From contig JAMOLT010000055.1 in NCBI GenBank assembly GCA_027068915.1, positions 1 through 64,000 of the forward strand: a DNA stretch of 64,000 nucleotides, given 5' to 3'. Below, piece after piece: positions 26,077 to 35,727 of the stretch. Under the pieces are notes generated by a model, which worked only from the letters and a program-made list of their open reading frames with translations, did no database searches and was not told the DNA's origin. The DNA comes from Sedimenticola sp. Lineage in GTDB: Bacteria > Pseudomonadota > Gammaproteobacteria > Chromatiales > Chromatiaceae. A program made the position numbers and the translations under genes. Position 1 is the first letter of the stretch. The number at the start of each line of letters is the position of its first letter.

Positions 26077-26409
26077 TCAGGGTTGTGAAGATATATAGGA
26101 ATCGACCGCGGTCAGCAGCTTGATCAGTGTTGCGACTGTGTCCGCAGCTTCTTCACGCCAGGCTATTTCCGCCATGGGCGCAATGGCGCAGTTCCCGGGC
26201 AGAGGGGCATTCTTGCGGATGATTTCCTGGAGTTTCGGAAGGAATACCCACTGCAGCCATTGCTTGAAAGCCATGCTGTCATGACAGAAAGGAGCGGTGC
26301 TTTCCAGGGCATCTGCTGGAGGTGCAGTATCTGACCACCATCCCTGTAGGCGCAGCTCCTTTTCCAGGCGTTGTAAATACAGGGAAAGTTCCTGATAATC
26401 GCTATTCAT
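26077..26409 (-). CDS. YqcC-family protein (DUF446)
   Basis: 110 aa, all-helical: LYLQRLEKELRLQGWWSD, then PFCHDSMAFKQWLQWVFLPKLQEII, which is characteristic of YqcC. The family is often next to the pseudouridine synthase truC, which is not present here. Cytoplasmic; function not established. Divergent from the alkyltransferase gene with 35 bp between starts. Confidence 0.82.
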   Translation of the reverse strand: MNSDYQELSLYLQRLEKELRLQGWWSDTAPPADALESTAPFCHDSMAFKQWLQWVFLPKLQEIIRKNAPLPGNCAIAPMAEIAWREEAADTVATLIKLLTAVDSYISSQP

Positions 26410-26444
26410 GTGCTACTCATTCCAATTGTTCTGCAGGCCCGATT

Positions 26445-26924
26445 ATGGCAGATATTGAAACACCCCCGGTATTCCAGGCGGCCTGCAAGGTGCCGTTTGG
26501 CTGGGTCGCCGTCGCCACGCGAGACGGGGCTGTCTGTGAAGTTGATATTTTTCAGCAGAAAAAACCCGGAACTACAGCAGCCGCTGATCCCTTGGCCGAA
26601 GAAGTCTGTGCGGCATTGCAGCGTTGGTTCGCCGGAGGCGTATGGCCAGCTGATATTCCTGTCGCGCCCGAAGGAACCGTGTTCCAGAAGAAGGTCTGGT
26701 GTGCCCTGCAGCAAATCCCTGTTGGAGAAACCCTTACTTACGGCGAGTTGGCAAGAAAGCTGGGTAGTGGCCCCAGAGCTGTTGGCGGTGCTTGCCGCCG
26801 CAATCCGGTGCCGTTGCTTATTCCCTGTCATCGTGTGGTTGCAGCCAATGGAGACGGGGGCTTCGCCGGTCACACGGGTGGCCGCAGGATGGAGATAAAA
26901 CGCTGGCTCCTTCGTCATGAATGA
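26445..26924 (+). CDS. ogt: Methylated-DNA--protein-cysteine methyltransferase
   Basis: 159 aa from ATG 26445 (the ORF track start at 26322 lies inside yqcC). It contains VFQKKVWCALQQIPVGETLTYGELARKLG and the active-site motif IPCHRVV with acceptor Cys128. It transfers alkyl groups from O6-alkylguanine to itself in a suicide repair reaction. It overlaps xerD by 8 bp. The N-terminal domain is short. Ogt is preferred over Ada because there is no Ada regulatory domain. Confidence 0.88.
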   Translation: MADIETPPVFQAACKVPFGWVAVATRDGAVCEVDIFQQKKPGTTAAADPLAEEVCAALQRWFAGGVWPADIPVAPEGTVFQKKVWCALQQIPVGETLTYGELARKLGSGPRAVGGACRRNPVPLLIPCHRVVAANGDGGFAGHTGGRRMEIKRWLLRHE

Positions 26925-27810
26925 TGCGCAAGGCATGCAGTTGTTTGCGGATATGCTGTGGCTGGAAAGAGGATTGTCAAAAAATACCCTGGACTCTTAT
27001 CAATCTGATCTTCAGCATGTGGAAAAATGGCTGGCTGCAGAGCAGCGTTCAGGATTGATTGCCGCCAGGAGGGAACAGCTGCTGACCTATTTTTCTGATT
27101 TGTCCTTGCGTGGGCACAGTGCCCGCACCAGTGCCCGGCGCCTGTCTGCCTTGCGCCAGTTTTTTCAATATGCCTTGCGGGAGAACTGGATTGCAGAGGA
27201 CCCTACCCTGGATATCCAGGCGCCGCGTCTTGGCCGCTCACTGCCCAAAGCCCTGACGGAAGCAGAGGTGGAGGCGCTGCTGGAAGCCCCCGATCCGGAA
27301 ACAGCGGAAGGTTTTCGTGACCGGAGCATGCTGGAATTATTGTATGCCACAGGGCTGCGTGTGACGGAACTGGTCAGGATTAGGCCAGACCAGATCAGCT
27401 TCAGCCAGGGGCTGGTGAGGATAACCGGGAAGGGAGGAAAGGAACGACTGGTACCCATGGGGGATGAGGCGCAACAGTGGATTCAGCTTTTTTTGCGGGA
27501 TGCTAGAAAGGAACTGCTTGGAGACCGTCTCTGTGATGCCCTGTTTCCCACCCGGCGGGGCAGTGGCATGACGCGCCAGGCATTTTGGTACAGGATCAAA
27601 AAGCATGCTGCCACCGCAGGCATCGACAAGCATCTGTCACCACATACCCTGCGTCATGCGTTTGCCACACACCTGGTCAATCATGGGGCGGATTTGCGTG
27701 TGGTGCAGCTGCTGCTGGGGCATAGCGATCTGTCCACGACGCAAATCTATACCCATGTAGCCCGTGAGAGACTTAAGCGAATGCATGCCATGCATCACCC
27801 CAGAGGGTGA
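26917..27810 (+). CDS. xerD: Site-specific tyrosine recombinase XerD
   Basis: 297 aa. N-terminal SAM-like core-binding domain (about 5-90) and catalytic domain with the full set: Arg in ATGLRVTELVRI, Lys in TGKGGKERLVPMG, HTLRHAFATHL, GHSDLSTTQIYTHV with the nucleophilic Tyr. Pairs with XerC at dif to resolve chromosome dimers under FtsK control. It is followed by dsbC, the classic gammaproteobacterial neighbour, which supports XerD over XerC. Confidence 0.93.
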   Translation: MNDAQGMQLFADMLWLERGLSKNTLDSYQSDLQHVEKWLAAEQRSGLIAARREQLLTYFSDLSLRGHSARTSARRLSALRQFFQYALRENWIAEDPTLDIQAPRLGRSLPKALTEAEVEALLEAPDPETAEGFRDRSMLELLYATGLRVTELVRIRPDQISFSQGLVRITGKGGKERLVPMGDEAQQWIQLFLRDARKELLGDRLCDALFPTRRGSGMTRQAFWYRIKKHAATAGIDKHLSPHTLRHAFATHLVNHGADLRVVQLLLGHSDLSTTQIYTHVARERLKRMHAMHHPRG

Positions 27811-27892
27811 TCTGGTGCAGGTAATCTTGGGAACTTCCGGTTACAATGCAGCTCAAATAGTGCTCCATTACCAGCGGATATCTTTAAGCGTT

Positions 27893-28651
27893 ATGCATTT
27901 TTCCTCATTTTCTGTTCGTATACTGTTTTTGACCGTTTCCTTGTGCCTGGCCTTCCCGGTTGTGGCTACGGCTGCCCCTGCGGCTGATCCAGCCATAGAA
28001 AAAATCCGCACGGAGCTGTCCCGAAGGCTGGATGGCATTACCCCAGATCGTATTGAAACCTCTCCCGTTCCCGGCTTGTATGAAGTGCTGATTGGTGCGC
28101 GCTTGTACTATGTATCTGCGGATGGCCGTTATTTTATCCAGGGGCAGATGACAGATATTGAAACCGGTAAAAACCTTACCGAGGCCAAAGTGGCTACAGT
28201 GCGCAAGAAACTACTCGATGAGGTGGGCGAAGACAACATGATCGTTTACGGCAAGGGGGACGAGAAACATACCGTCGATATATTCACCGATATTGACTGT
28301 GGCTACTGCCGGAAACTGCACGCCCAAATGGATGAATACAATGCCGAGGGTATTCGTGTGCGCTATCTGTTCTATCCGCGGGCTGGAGTCAACAGTGATT
28401 CCGGGCGCAAGGCGGTTTCCGTCTGGTGTGCTGACGACCGAAAAAAGGCCATGGACGAAGCCAAGCAGGGTAAATCCATGGTGTCGAAAAACTGCGCCAA
28501 CCCGGTGGCGGATCAATTGGCACTGGGCGGGGTTGTCGGTGTGACCGGAACACCCGCGTTGGTGCTGGAGAGCGGAGAACTGGTCCCCGGCTACATACCG
28601 CCTGCCCGTCTCAGGCAACTGCTGGATTCCAAAAAGACAGGGAACAAGTAA
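27893..28651 (+). CDS. dsbC: Thiol:disulfide interchange protein DsbC
   Basis: 252 aa from ATG 27893. Signal peptide (about 1-27, ending ATAA), N-terminal dimerisation domain (about 30-95) and a thioredoxin fold with the CGYC active site (C136-C139) and cis-Pro loop VTGTPALVLESG. It acts as a periplasmic disulfide isomerase, kept reduced by DsbD. A second cysteine pair (VWCADD...KNCANP) is structural in this family. The ORF track start at 27764 lies inside xerD. Confidence 0.93.
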   Translation: MHFSSFSVRILFLTVSLCLAFPVVATAAPAADPAIEKIRTELSRRLDGITPDRIETSPVPGLYEVLIGARLYYVSADGRYFIQGQMTDIETGKNLTEAKVATVRKKLLDEVGEDNMIVYGKGDEKHTVDIFTDIDCGYCRKLHAQMDEYNAEGIRVRYLFYPRAGVNSDSGRKAVSVWCADDRKKAMDEAKQGKSMVSKNCANPVADQLALGGVVGVTGTPALVLESGELVPGYIPPARLRQLLDSKKTGNK

Positions 28652-28660
28652 CGGAGCTTC

Positions 28661-29428
28661 ATGAGCGCAATTCCACTGCACGTAGCATGCGCCTCTGATG
28701 TGGGGCTGGTGCGGACAACCAACGAAGATTATCTGTTTGTCATGGCAGAGCAGGGAATTGTCGCTTTGGCGGATGGCATGGGTGGCCATCTGGCTGGTGA
28801 AGTGGCTGCCGAAGTGGCGGTTGAAGTGGCGATTGAGGAGCTGCGCCATGCCCAGCGCTTTGGCAATATGGATACCATGCAGTGTTTGATGCATATTGGT
28901 GAGGCGGTAGAGCGGGCAAACCAGTCTGTTTATACCCTGGCGAAAAGCAAATCCGAACTTACGGGCATGGGCACTACCCTGGTGCTGGCACTGTTTCACC
29001 ACAACCACATCTTTTATGCCCATGTGGGTGATTCCCGTATTTATCTGCTCAGAAGCAATCGCCTGATGCAACTGACCAGGGATCATTCCCTGATACAGGA
29101 AGTGCTGGATCATGGAATTTTTCCCAACCGGGGAGAAGCCAGAGAGGCAGGTGTCGGGGAGAACGTGCTTACCCGCAGTCTGGGATTTACCCTGGAAATC
29201 AACGTGGATGTAAACGAGGCAACGGTCTGCAAGGATGACCTGTTTCTTTTTTGCAGCGATGGCTTGACCGGGCCGCTCAAGGAGACACACATCCAGCAGC
29301 TGATGAGCCGGGAAGAGCTGTCCCTGGAGAGCCGCGCCAAAGTGTTGGTTCAGGCCGCCATGGATGCTGGTGGCAGGGACAATATCTCGGTGGTGCTGGC
29401 TCGCCCCATGCTGGGAGCGGCGGATTAG
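28661..29428 (+). CDS. PP2C-family Ser/Thr protein phosphatase
   Basis: 255 aa, single PPM/PP2C domain: ASDVGLVRTTNEDYLFV, ALADGMGGHLAGEVAA (metal-binding Asp), MGTTLVLALFHHNHIFYAHVGDSRIYLL, LFCSDGLTGPL, and GGRDNISVVL. It dephosphorylates Ser/Thr residues, typically those of Hanks-type kinases, but no kinase gene is nearby. The stop codon TAG lies inside a copy of the dispersed TTAGCAG..GTTGAAAAA motif. Confidence 0.9.
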   Translation: MSAIPLHVACASDVGLVRTTNEDYLFVMAEQGIVALADGMGGHLAGEVAAEVAVEVAIEELRHAQRFGNMDTMQCLMHIGEAVERANQSVYTLAKSKSELTGMGTTLVLALFHHNHIFYAHVGDSRIYLLRSNRLMQLTRDHSLIQEVLDHGIFPNRGEAREAGVGENVLTRSLGFTLEINVDVNEATVCKDDLFLFCSDGLTGPLKETHIQQLMSREELSLESRAKVLVQAAMDAGGRDNISVVLARPMLGAAD

Positions 29429-29443
29429 CAGAATGTTGAAAAA
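29425..29443 (-). repeat. Solo end of the dispersed repeat, overlapping a stop codon
   Basis: TTAGCAGAATGTTGAAAAA on the plus strand is the inverse of the CAACA.CCTGCTAA end found at 44499, 53510 and 62624. It provides the TAG of the phosphatase gene and lies within the short convergent gap to mutS. Confidence 0.55.
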
Positions 29444-29447
29444 ACAC

Positions 29448-32036
29448 TCAGCCTAATAGCGATTTCAGCCGATAGAGTTCGTCCAGCGCCTGCTTTGGCG
29501 TAAGCTCATCCGGATCGATTTCTTCTACTGCATTCGTCAGGGGGTTATCCTCTGGCGTCTGTTCCTGTCCCAGCTGCAGGGAAAGCTGCGGCATGTGTGA
29601 TTCCGCGTGGTGCAGGGCGGCATTTTCCAGCTCCTGCAGACGTTTTCTGGCGCGTATGATGACAGTTTTTGGTACGCCCGCCAGCGCCGCAACCTGCAAG
29701 CCATAGCTTTGGTTTGCAGGGCCTTCCTTTACCGCATGCAGAAAAACAATGTTTTCACCATGCTCCACCGCATCCAGGTGCACATTGGCTACACCCGCAT
29801 ATTCTTCCGGCAAGGTGGTCAATTCAAAATAGTGGGTTGCAAACAAAGTGCATGCCTTGATGCGCACCGCCAGCTCCACAGCGCAGGCCCAGGCCAGGGA
29901 AAGCCCGTCAAAGGTGCTGGTGCCACGCCCCACTTCATCCATGAGAACCAGCGAATGTTCGGTTGCATTGTGCAGAATGTTGGCGGTTTCCTCCATCTCT
30001 ACCATGAAGGTGGAGCGCCCTCCGGCCAGGTCATCTGATGCACCGATGCGGGAAAAAATGCGATCCACGGGGCCGATGCTGGCGCTGCGGGCGGGAACAA
30101 AACTGCCCGCACAGGCCATGAGCACAATGACCGCGCACTGGCGCATGTAAGTGGATTTGCCGCCCATGTTGGGGCCGGTAATGACAAGCATGCGCCGCTT
30201 TTCATGGAAATGCAGGTCATTGGGAACAAAGGCTTCATCCAGCGCCTGTTCCACCACCGGATGCCGGCCTTCTTCGATGCGTATGCCGGGTTCCGGGGTC
30301 AGCAGGGGGCGGCTCAGGTTCAGGCTCAGGGCGCGTTCTGCCAGGTTGGTCAGCACGTCCAGGGTGGCCAGTGCTTCTGCACATTGCTGCAGGGACGGAA
30401 TTACCCCTTGCAGCTGATCGAGCAGGGCTTCGTACAGCATTTTTTCCCGCGCCAAGGCTCGTTCCCGGGCGGATAATACCTGGTCTTCAAACTTCTTCAG
30501 CTCCGGGGTGATAAAGCGTTCGGCGGATTTTAGCGTCTGACGGCGGACATAATCCTGGGGTACGGCATCAGAGTGTATGCGGCTGATCTCGATGTAGTAG
30601 CCATGCACCCGGTTGTAGCTGACCTTGAGCGAAGAAATTCCGGTGCGCTGTTTTTCGCGGTTTTCCAGATCCAGCAAAAACCGATCGGCATTGCGGGAAA
30701 GGCTGCGCAGCTCATCCAGCTCCGTATCCCAGCCCTTTGCCAGTACGCCGCCATCGCGGATCAGCACCGGCGGGTTTTCCTGTACCGCCCGCTGCAGCAG
30801 ATTCACCAGGTCAGGCTGTTCCCCTGCCTGGGTGATCAGCTCCCGCATTAAACAAGAGCGGTAGCCTGAAACCAGCGCCTGGATATCCGGTAGCAACATC
30901 AGGGAGTCGCGCAAGGTTGCCAGATCCCGGGGGCGGGCGGTTTTCAGGGCAATGCGTGCCAGAATTCTTTCGATATCGCCAATGCCGGAAAACAGTTTCT
31001 GCAGGTCAGGCAGTTGATGTCGCTCCAGCAATTCTTCAATCGCGTCATGCCTGGCGCAAATGATGTCTGGCTGGCGCAGGGGGCGATTCATCCAGCGCCG
31101 TAACAACCTTCCCCCCATGGCGGTGGAGGTCTGATCCAGAAGGCCGGCCAGGGAATGGTGTTTTTGCCCGGACTGGGATTGGTCGATTTCCAGGTTGCGT
31201 CGGGTAGCGGCATCGATGACCAGGGCATCCTCACGGTGCTCCACCCGCAAGGCAGTGATATGGGGCAGGGCGGCCTGCTGGGTATCCTGCACATACTGCA
31301 ACAGAGCGCCGGCTGCCATAACGGCCAAATTCATATTGTTCACCCCGAACCCGGACAAGTCCTGGGTGCCGAACTGTTTCCTCAGCAGTTGTCGGGCAGT
31401 ATCAACATCAAAATGCCAGGCCGGGCGGCGGGTCAGGCTGCGGCATTGCGGCGCCCCGGCAGGCAATGGCCAGTCTTCTTCCAGCAGCAGTTCCGCGGGT
31501 TTGAGCCTTTCCAGCTCGCCAGACAGTGCCTCATCACCGCGCAGCTCCTGCACCGTAAAACGGCCGCTACCCAGGTTCAGGGCAGCCACGCCATAGCGTT
31601 TCTTATGCTCCCATATTGCGGCCAGCAGATTGTCCTGACGCTCTTCCAGCAGCGCTTCATCGGTGATTGTGCCAGGGGTGACGATGCGCACCACCTTGCG
31701 CTCTACCGGCCCTTTGCTGGTGGCGGGGTCGCCAATTTGCTCACAGATGGCGGCGGACTCGCCCTGGCGAATCAGCCGCGCCAGATAGTTTTCAGCAGCA
31801 TGGTAGGGAATGCCCGCCATGGGAATCGGCTTGCCAGCTGACTTGCCCCGGGTGGTGAGGGTGATATCCAGCAAGCGGGCGGCTTTCTCGGCATCGCCAA
31901 AAAACAGCTCGTAGAAATCTCCCATACGATAAAACACCAGCATATCCGGATGGCTGGACTTGATGCGCAGGTACTGCCGCATCATTGGGGTATGTTGTTG
32001 TTTTTCAGTGCTGGTTTTAGTCGGTTTGGTATTCAT
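29448..32036 (-). CDS. mutS: DNA mismatch repair protein MutS
   Basis: 862 aa from ATG 32036; the track's extra N-terminus to 32117 is not family sequence. Mismatch-recognition motif [11 protein letters not shown] (Phe-x-Glu type: FYEL), connector, core and clamp domains, then the ATPase with [13 protein letters not shown], and [12 protein letters not shown]. It recognises mispairs and recruits MutL, also encoded in this window (55.6 kb). The C-terminal tetramerisation tail is present ([17 protein letters not shown]). Confidence 0.96.
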   Translation of the reverse strand: MNTKPTKTSTEKQQHTPMMRQYLRIKSSHPDMLVFYRMGDFYELFFGDAEKAARLLDITLTTRGKSAGKPIPMAGIPYHAAENYLARLIRQGESAAICEQIGDPATSKGPVERKVVRIVTPGTITDEALLEERQDNLLAAIWEHKKRYGVAALNLGSGRFTVQELRGDEALSGELERLKPAELLLEEDWPLPAGAPQCRSLTRRPAWHFDVDTARQLLRKQFGTQDLSGFGVNNMNLAVMAAGALLQYVQDTQQAALPHITALRVEHREDALVIDAATRRNLEIDQSQSGQKHHSLAGLLDQTSTAMGGRLLRRWMNRPLRQPDIICARHDAIEELLERHQLPDLQKLFSGIGDIERILARIALKTARPRDLATLRDSLMLLPDIQALVSGYRSCLMRELITQAGEQPDLVNLLQRAVQENPPVLIRDGGVLAKGWDTELDELRSLSRNADRFLLDLENREKQRTGISSLKVSYNRVHGYYIEISRIHSDAVPQDYVRRQTLKSAERFITPELKKFEDQVLSARERALAREKMLYEALLDQLQGVIPSLQQCAEALATLDVLTNLAERALSLNLSRPLLTPEPGIRIEEGRHPVVEQALDEAFVPNDLHFHEKRRMLVITGPNMGGKSTYMRQCAVIVLMACAGSFVPARSASIGPVDRIFSRIGASDDLAGGRSTFMVEMEETANILHNATEHSLVLMDEVGRGTSTFDGLSLAWACAVELAVRIKACTLFATHYFELTTLPEEYAGVANVHLDAVEHGENIVFLHAVKEGPANQSYGLQVAALAGVPKTVIIRARKRLQELENAALHHAESHMPQLSLQLGQEQTPEDNPLTNAVEEIDPDELTPKQALDELYRLKSLLG

Positions 32037-32309
32037 GTAAGTTATTAACCCGGCAACAATATATGCCATATTCAGGGCGTCAGGCATGCACCGGCCCTGC
32101 GTTGCAGTGCTTGACAAGGGAATAACCCTTGCCTGCCTATGGCGCCTTGTTCCGCTTGTTTGCTGTCCGGCAAGCAGGGTAACAACCAGTACTCATAAGA
32201 GCAATAACAGTCATGGGTAAAGGTTGCCTGTCAGCGGGATGCAGCAGGCAATTCAACCTGGAAGAATGATCTCGGGGGCCGGCTCTGCCGGCTCCCGCTA
32301 TCAGTCAAA

Positions 32310-33156
32310 GCGGATGTGGAAACCCACAACTACGATCAATACGATAGCCCGACCCGCATCACCAACGGCCAGCCTGGCAGAAACAGAATCCTCCGCTATG
32401 ACAGCAGCGACCGCCTCAATGCCGCCGCAGATAGCCAAAACCGCACACCGGCCGCTACCGCTACGACCCCCTGGGCAGACGCATCAAAAAAACCACCTTT
32501 GATGCCAATGGCAACCCCCGACACCACCGTCTACTACCTTTGCAGCGATGAAGGACTCTTCGGCGAATATGACCCCACCGGCACCCATTGCCACCACCCG
32601 CAAAGTGAATACCAGACAACGCCCCTATGGAAAAAGACCCACTACGGGTATGCTTACTACCACCGGGATCACCTGGGCACCCCTATCGTGCTGACGGACA
32701 AGAGCAATGCCGTGGTCTGGGAAGCCAGATACAAGGTGTTTGGTGAGCGGAATGTCGTGACCAGTGCCATAGCGAATAACCTTGGGTTTCCAGGGCAGTG
32801 CTTCGATGGGGAGACGGGGCTTTGGCAGAACTGGTTCAAGGATTATGACCACATGACCGGAAGGTATATTGAGAATGATCCGATTGGGTTGGGGATGAAT
32901 GTGTATGTCTATGTATTGGTAAATCCATTAAGATTTGTGGATCTGCGTGGAAAGAACATCATGGATTGTTTGCATTTGTCTGGAGATGATTTGGCTGAAT
33001 GTATATTTGATAGAGCATTTTCCTGATTCCGGAGAACTAGAGCCAGATTTTGATTGCATAACATGTGATGGAGTCGGGTTATATGAATGCATTTTATCAG
33101 AAGGATCCGCCGCTTCTTTTGATTGTGGTATTTGTATTGCGCTAAGAGGGGGCTGA
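32310..33156 (+). pseudogene. RHS-repeat protein C-terminal remnant, frameshifted
   Basis: Only the end of an RHS/YD-repeat polymorphic toxin carrier remains. Frame A has YDSPTRITNGQ and RILRYDSSDRLNAA. The continuation RYRYDPLGRRIKKT falls in another frame (32453 to about 32520). Frame A then resumes with VYYLCSDEGLFGEYD, YYHRDHLGTPIVLTD and the RHS core FPGQCFDGETGLWQNWFKDYD..TGRYIENDPIGL. The cargo tip after the core stops at 33026, but a +1 shift continues it as DSGELEPDFDCITCDGVGLYEC to 33156. No N-terminal carrier or signal is present, so this is a broken gene or an orphan tip. Confidence 0.8.
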
Positions 33157-33258
33157 TAGAAAATCTTGCTATCAATGTTCATTGGGTACAGTTAGTTTGA
33201 TAATTTGTGTGCCACAAAATAGCAAGGCTAGTAATGCTTGTGGATGTAAATAATTGTT

Positions 33259-33621
33259 ATGCCATCTATAATCAGAATACTTGTGTCAGCAGCTCTATTT
33301 GAGGCAATAATATCATTAATGATAATTATGATTGCTCCAATTAGTGGAGTTTTGGCGGCTTCTACTAATATACTGTCGTTTATAAATGTTATGGTTATGG
33401 GTTATCGGTTGAAAAAAATAAACATAGAGTATTGGAAAATACTTACTTATGGTATTTTTTTGTTAGTTTGGGGTGGGGGTGTTTCAATTATTGCACATTT
33501 AGTTGTCGGCGAGTTTGACAAAATGTTGGTTGTAGGAGTAGTTGTTTCACTAGTTTTTTTTGCACCATTTTATGGGGTTCTATCAATAGTTGGGGCATAT
33601 GTTCAGGGGAAATTAGGCTAA
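33259..33621 (+). CDS. AT-rich small membrane protein A (possible RHS-linked immunity)
   Basis: 120 aa with about four hydrophobic helices (9-29, 31-50, 62-84, 90-114) and almost no charged surface; no known family. Base composition is far more AT-rich than flanking genes. It follows the RHS remnant by 100 bp in the same direction, where immunity genes for RHS toxins usually lie. That function is an inference from position only. Confidence 0.5.
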   Translation: MPSIIRILVSAALFEAIISLMIIMIAPISGVLAASTNILSFINVMVMGYRLKKINIEYWKILTYGIFLLVWGGGVSIIAHLVVGEFDKMLVVGVVVSLVFFAPFYGVLSIVGAYVQGKLG

Positions 33622-33694
33622 TGGGTGTCCCTTATTAATTTATGATTCTTGTTTGGTGAAACCTTATGATGATGACGAAGCATTATGATCCATA

Positions 33695-34072
33695 ATGTAT
33701 GATTGCAGAAAGTATATTTCATTGTTATGGATAGGGGTTGGGATATTAGGTGTATGCGGAAGTTCTGTGGATTTTATTTATTATATTCAGGGGTTTGGGA
33801 TAAACAGTAATAGGTTATTATTGTTTTTAATTGTTTTTGGATATAGTGCGGTAGTGCTCTTTTCATCAATATCATTTTTTTTGGGTAAAAAAGGAGCAAG
33901 TAATGCTCTTTTATTGGTTTCTATTTTTCTCTTTGTCTATATTTTTCTTTATATACTATTTGGAGATGAAGGCAGTATTCTTTATAGGATCATTATACCA
34001 TTGTTCGCGATTATTTTAAGCGGATTAACGATAGTAGTTATATTTACGGAAAAAACTAAATATGGGCAATAG
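33695..34072 (+). CDS. AT-rich small membrane protein B
   Basis: 125 aa with four predicted helices (about 8-30, 41-64, 69-90, 95-118). Unrelated in sequence to membrane protein A, no recognised family. Same strand, 73 bp later, same AT-rich composition, so the two probably arrived together with the RHS material. No good ribosome-binding site is visible. Confidence 0.5.
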   Translation: MYDCRKYISLLWIGVGILGVCGSSVDFIYYIQGFGINSNRLLLFLIVFGYSAVVLFSSISFFLGKKGASNALLLVSIFLFVYIFLYILFGDEGSILYRIIIPLFAIILSGLTIVVIFTEKTKYGQ

Positions 34073-34305
34073 GGAGTAAAGGGTAATAGGGTGCAGACCA
34101 CGTTTTCTACTTAAATCACAACTACCTATCCGTCTCGACTGACTTGACAGGACGGCCTGGGTTATCCCGCCAGGAAAAAACGACCCAGATAAGAACGAGA
34201 AACGGGATCCATCAGGTCTTGCAATCCCGCGCCGCACCCGATCCTTCCATGGCCAGACTCAAATTTGGTATTCAGGCCGTAACCAAGCAGGGTTGTAGAC
34301 CCTGA
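34073..34305. other. Gap with no identified gene
   Basis: The minus-strand ORF at 34025-34237 has no recognisable similarity and overlaps membrane protein B. On the minus strand GLQDLMDPVSRSYLGRFFLAG reads like protein sequence but is unassigned; it may be debris. Confidence 0.3.
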
Positions 34306-34446
34306 TCAATATTTCTTGGCCGTTTTTTCTATTGCTTTTCCACCTTTCTGGATGTCCTTGCCAACGCCTTCCATGGTGCTGCAGCCAGTGATTCCAAGCA
34401 GAGAGATGAGAGAGAAGAGAGTGGCAGCTACGATGATTTTTTTCAT
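34306..34446 (-). CDS. Entericidin A/B-family small lipoprotein
   Basis: 46 aa, below the ORF-track cutoff: MKKIIVAATLFSLISLLGITGCSTMEGVGKDIQKGG... ending KKY. Lipobox LGITGC gives a lipidated Cys22. The mature part, STMEGVGKDIQKGGKAIEKTAKK, is the amphipathic helix typical of entericidins. In E. coli, EcnA/EcnB form an antidote/bacteriolysis pair; single copies such as this are common and of unclear role. Divergent from hisC. Confidence 0.85.
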   Translation of the reverse strand: MKKIIVAATLFSLISLLGITGCSTMEGVGKDIQKGGKAIEKTAKKY

Positions 34447-34605
34447 GGTCTTGCTCTGACTGTGGTGATGTTGCCGGTGTTTCCGATCCTATCCCATCAT
34501 CGTGAAAAAAACCAGAAAAGGCTAACCTGTGGGTATTTCCATGCAGCTATGTGCCAAGGTTCGGGTTAGAATAAGCAGCTGTTTTTTTGAGCGCACCGTC
34601 AGAAT

Positions 34606-35727
34606 ATGACTGATTTTTCTGCTTTTACCGCACCTGGCATCAATCGCCTGAACCCTTATGTGCCGGGCAAACCGATCGAAGAGCTGGAACGTGAGCTGGG
34701 TTTGTCGGGAACCATCAAGCTGGCTTCCAACGAGAACCCTCTGGGGCCCAGCCCTTTGGGCAGGGAGGCGGCTGCCCGGATGATTGCCGGGGTCAATCTG
34801 TATCCGGATGACAGCGGCTACCGCTTGAAAGCCCGGCTCGGGGAGAAGTACGGGTTGAAACCGCAGCAGTTGTTGCTGGGCGCAGGCTCCAGCGATGTAA
34901 TCGACATGGTGGCGCGGACATTTCTTTCTCCGGGAAGCAATGCGGTGTTTTCCCGCTACAGTTTTGCCATGTATCCCATCTATACCACAGCGGCGGGGGC
35001 GGAATGCCGTGTGGCTGCCGCATATCCTCCCGATCATGAAAGCATGCCCTACGGCCATGATCTGCGAGCAATGGCGAAGCTGGTGGACGATGATACCCGG
35101 GTGGTGTTCATTGCCAATCCCAATAATCCAACGGGAACCTGGCTGCGGGTGGGCGAGCTGCAACGGTTTATACAAGACCTGCCGGAACATGTCGTGGTGG
35201 TGCTGGACGAGGCCTACACGGAATATGTCACAGAAGAGGATTTTCCCGACGGAGTGGATTGGCTGGCGATGTTTCCGAACCTTGTCGTCACCCGTACTTT
35301 TTCCAAGATCTACGGGCTGGCGGGGTTGCGCATTGGCTATGGCATGGCCAGCGCTGCGCTCATCGATTTGATTGGCCGCGTGCGGCACCCTTTCAACGTG
35401 AATGCGCCCGCCCTTGCGGCTGCGGAAGCGGCGCTGGATGACGAGGAGTTCTTGCAACAGAGCCGGGAGACCAATGCCGCCGGGCTGGTTCAGCTTGGTT
35501 CCGCTTTTACGGCAATGGGCCTGGCCTGGATTCCTTCCATCGGAAATTTTCTCACCGTACACCTGGGGCGTAGCGGCGCCCAGGTGTACCAGCATCTGCT
35601 GGAGCAAGGGATCATCGTGCGCCCGGTGGCAAATTATGATTTGCCGGAACACATACGGGTGACGGTGGGCACACAGGTGGAAAACCAGCGCTTTATCAAG
35701 GCGCTGCAAGAGGTGTTGGCGGCGTGA
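34606..35727 (+). CDS. hisC: Histidinol-phosphate aminotransferase
   Basis: 373 aa PLP-dependent fold-type I aminotransferase: IKLASNENPLGPSP, ANPNNPTGT, DEAYTEY, and the PLP-Lys motif TFSKIYGLAGLRIGYG. In the hisC-tyrA-aroA cluster this copy may serve both histidinol phosphate and aromatic amino acid transamination. In Pseudomonas-like genomes gyrA-serC-pheA precede it; here an accessory island lies upstream. The stop overlaps the tyrA start (GTGA). Confidence 0.93.
   Translation: MTDFSAFTAPGINRLNPYVPGKPIEELERELGLSGTIKLASNENPLGPSPLGREAAARMIAGVNLYPDDSGYRLKARLGEKYGLKPQQLLLGAGSSDVIDMVARTFLSPGSNAVFSRYSFAMYPIYTTAAGAECRVAAAYPPDHESMPYGHDLRAMAKLVDDDTRVVFIANPNNPTGTWLRVGELQRFIQDLPEHVVVVLDEAYTEYVTEEDFPDGVDWLAMFPNLVVTRTFSKIYGLAGLRIGYGMASAALIDLIGRVRHPFNVNAPALAAAEAALDDEEFLQQSRETNAAGLVQLGSAFTAMGLAWIPSIGNFLTVHLGRSGAQVYQHLLEQGIIVRPVANYDLPEHIRVTVGTQVENQRFIKALQEVLAA

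Noticed and set aside
34522-35709. 395-codon minus-strand ORF opposite hisC
   Set aside because: Antisense shadow of a complete hisC gene.
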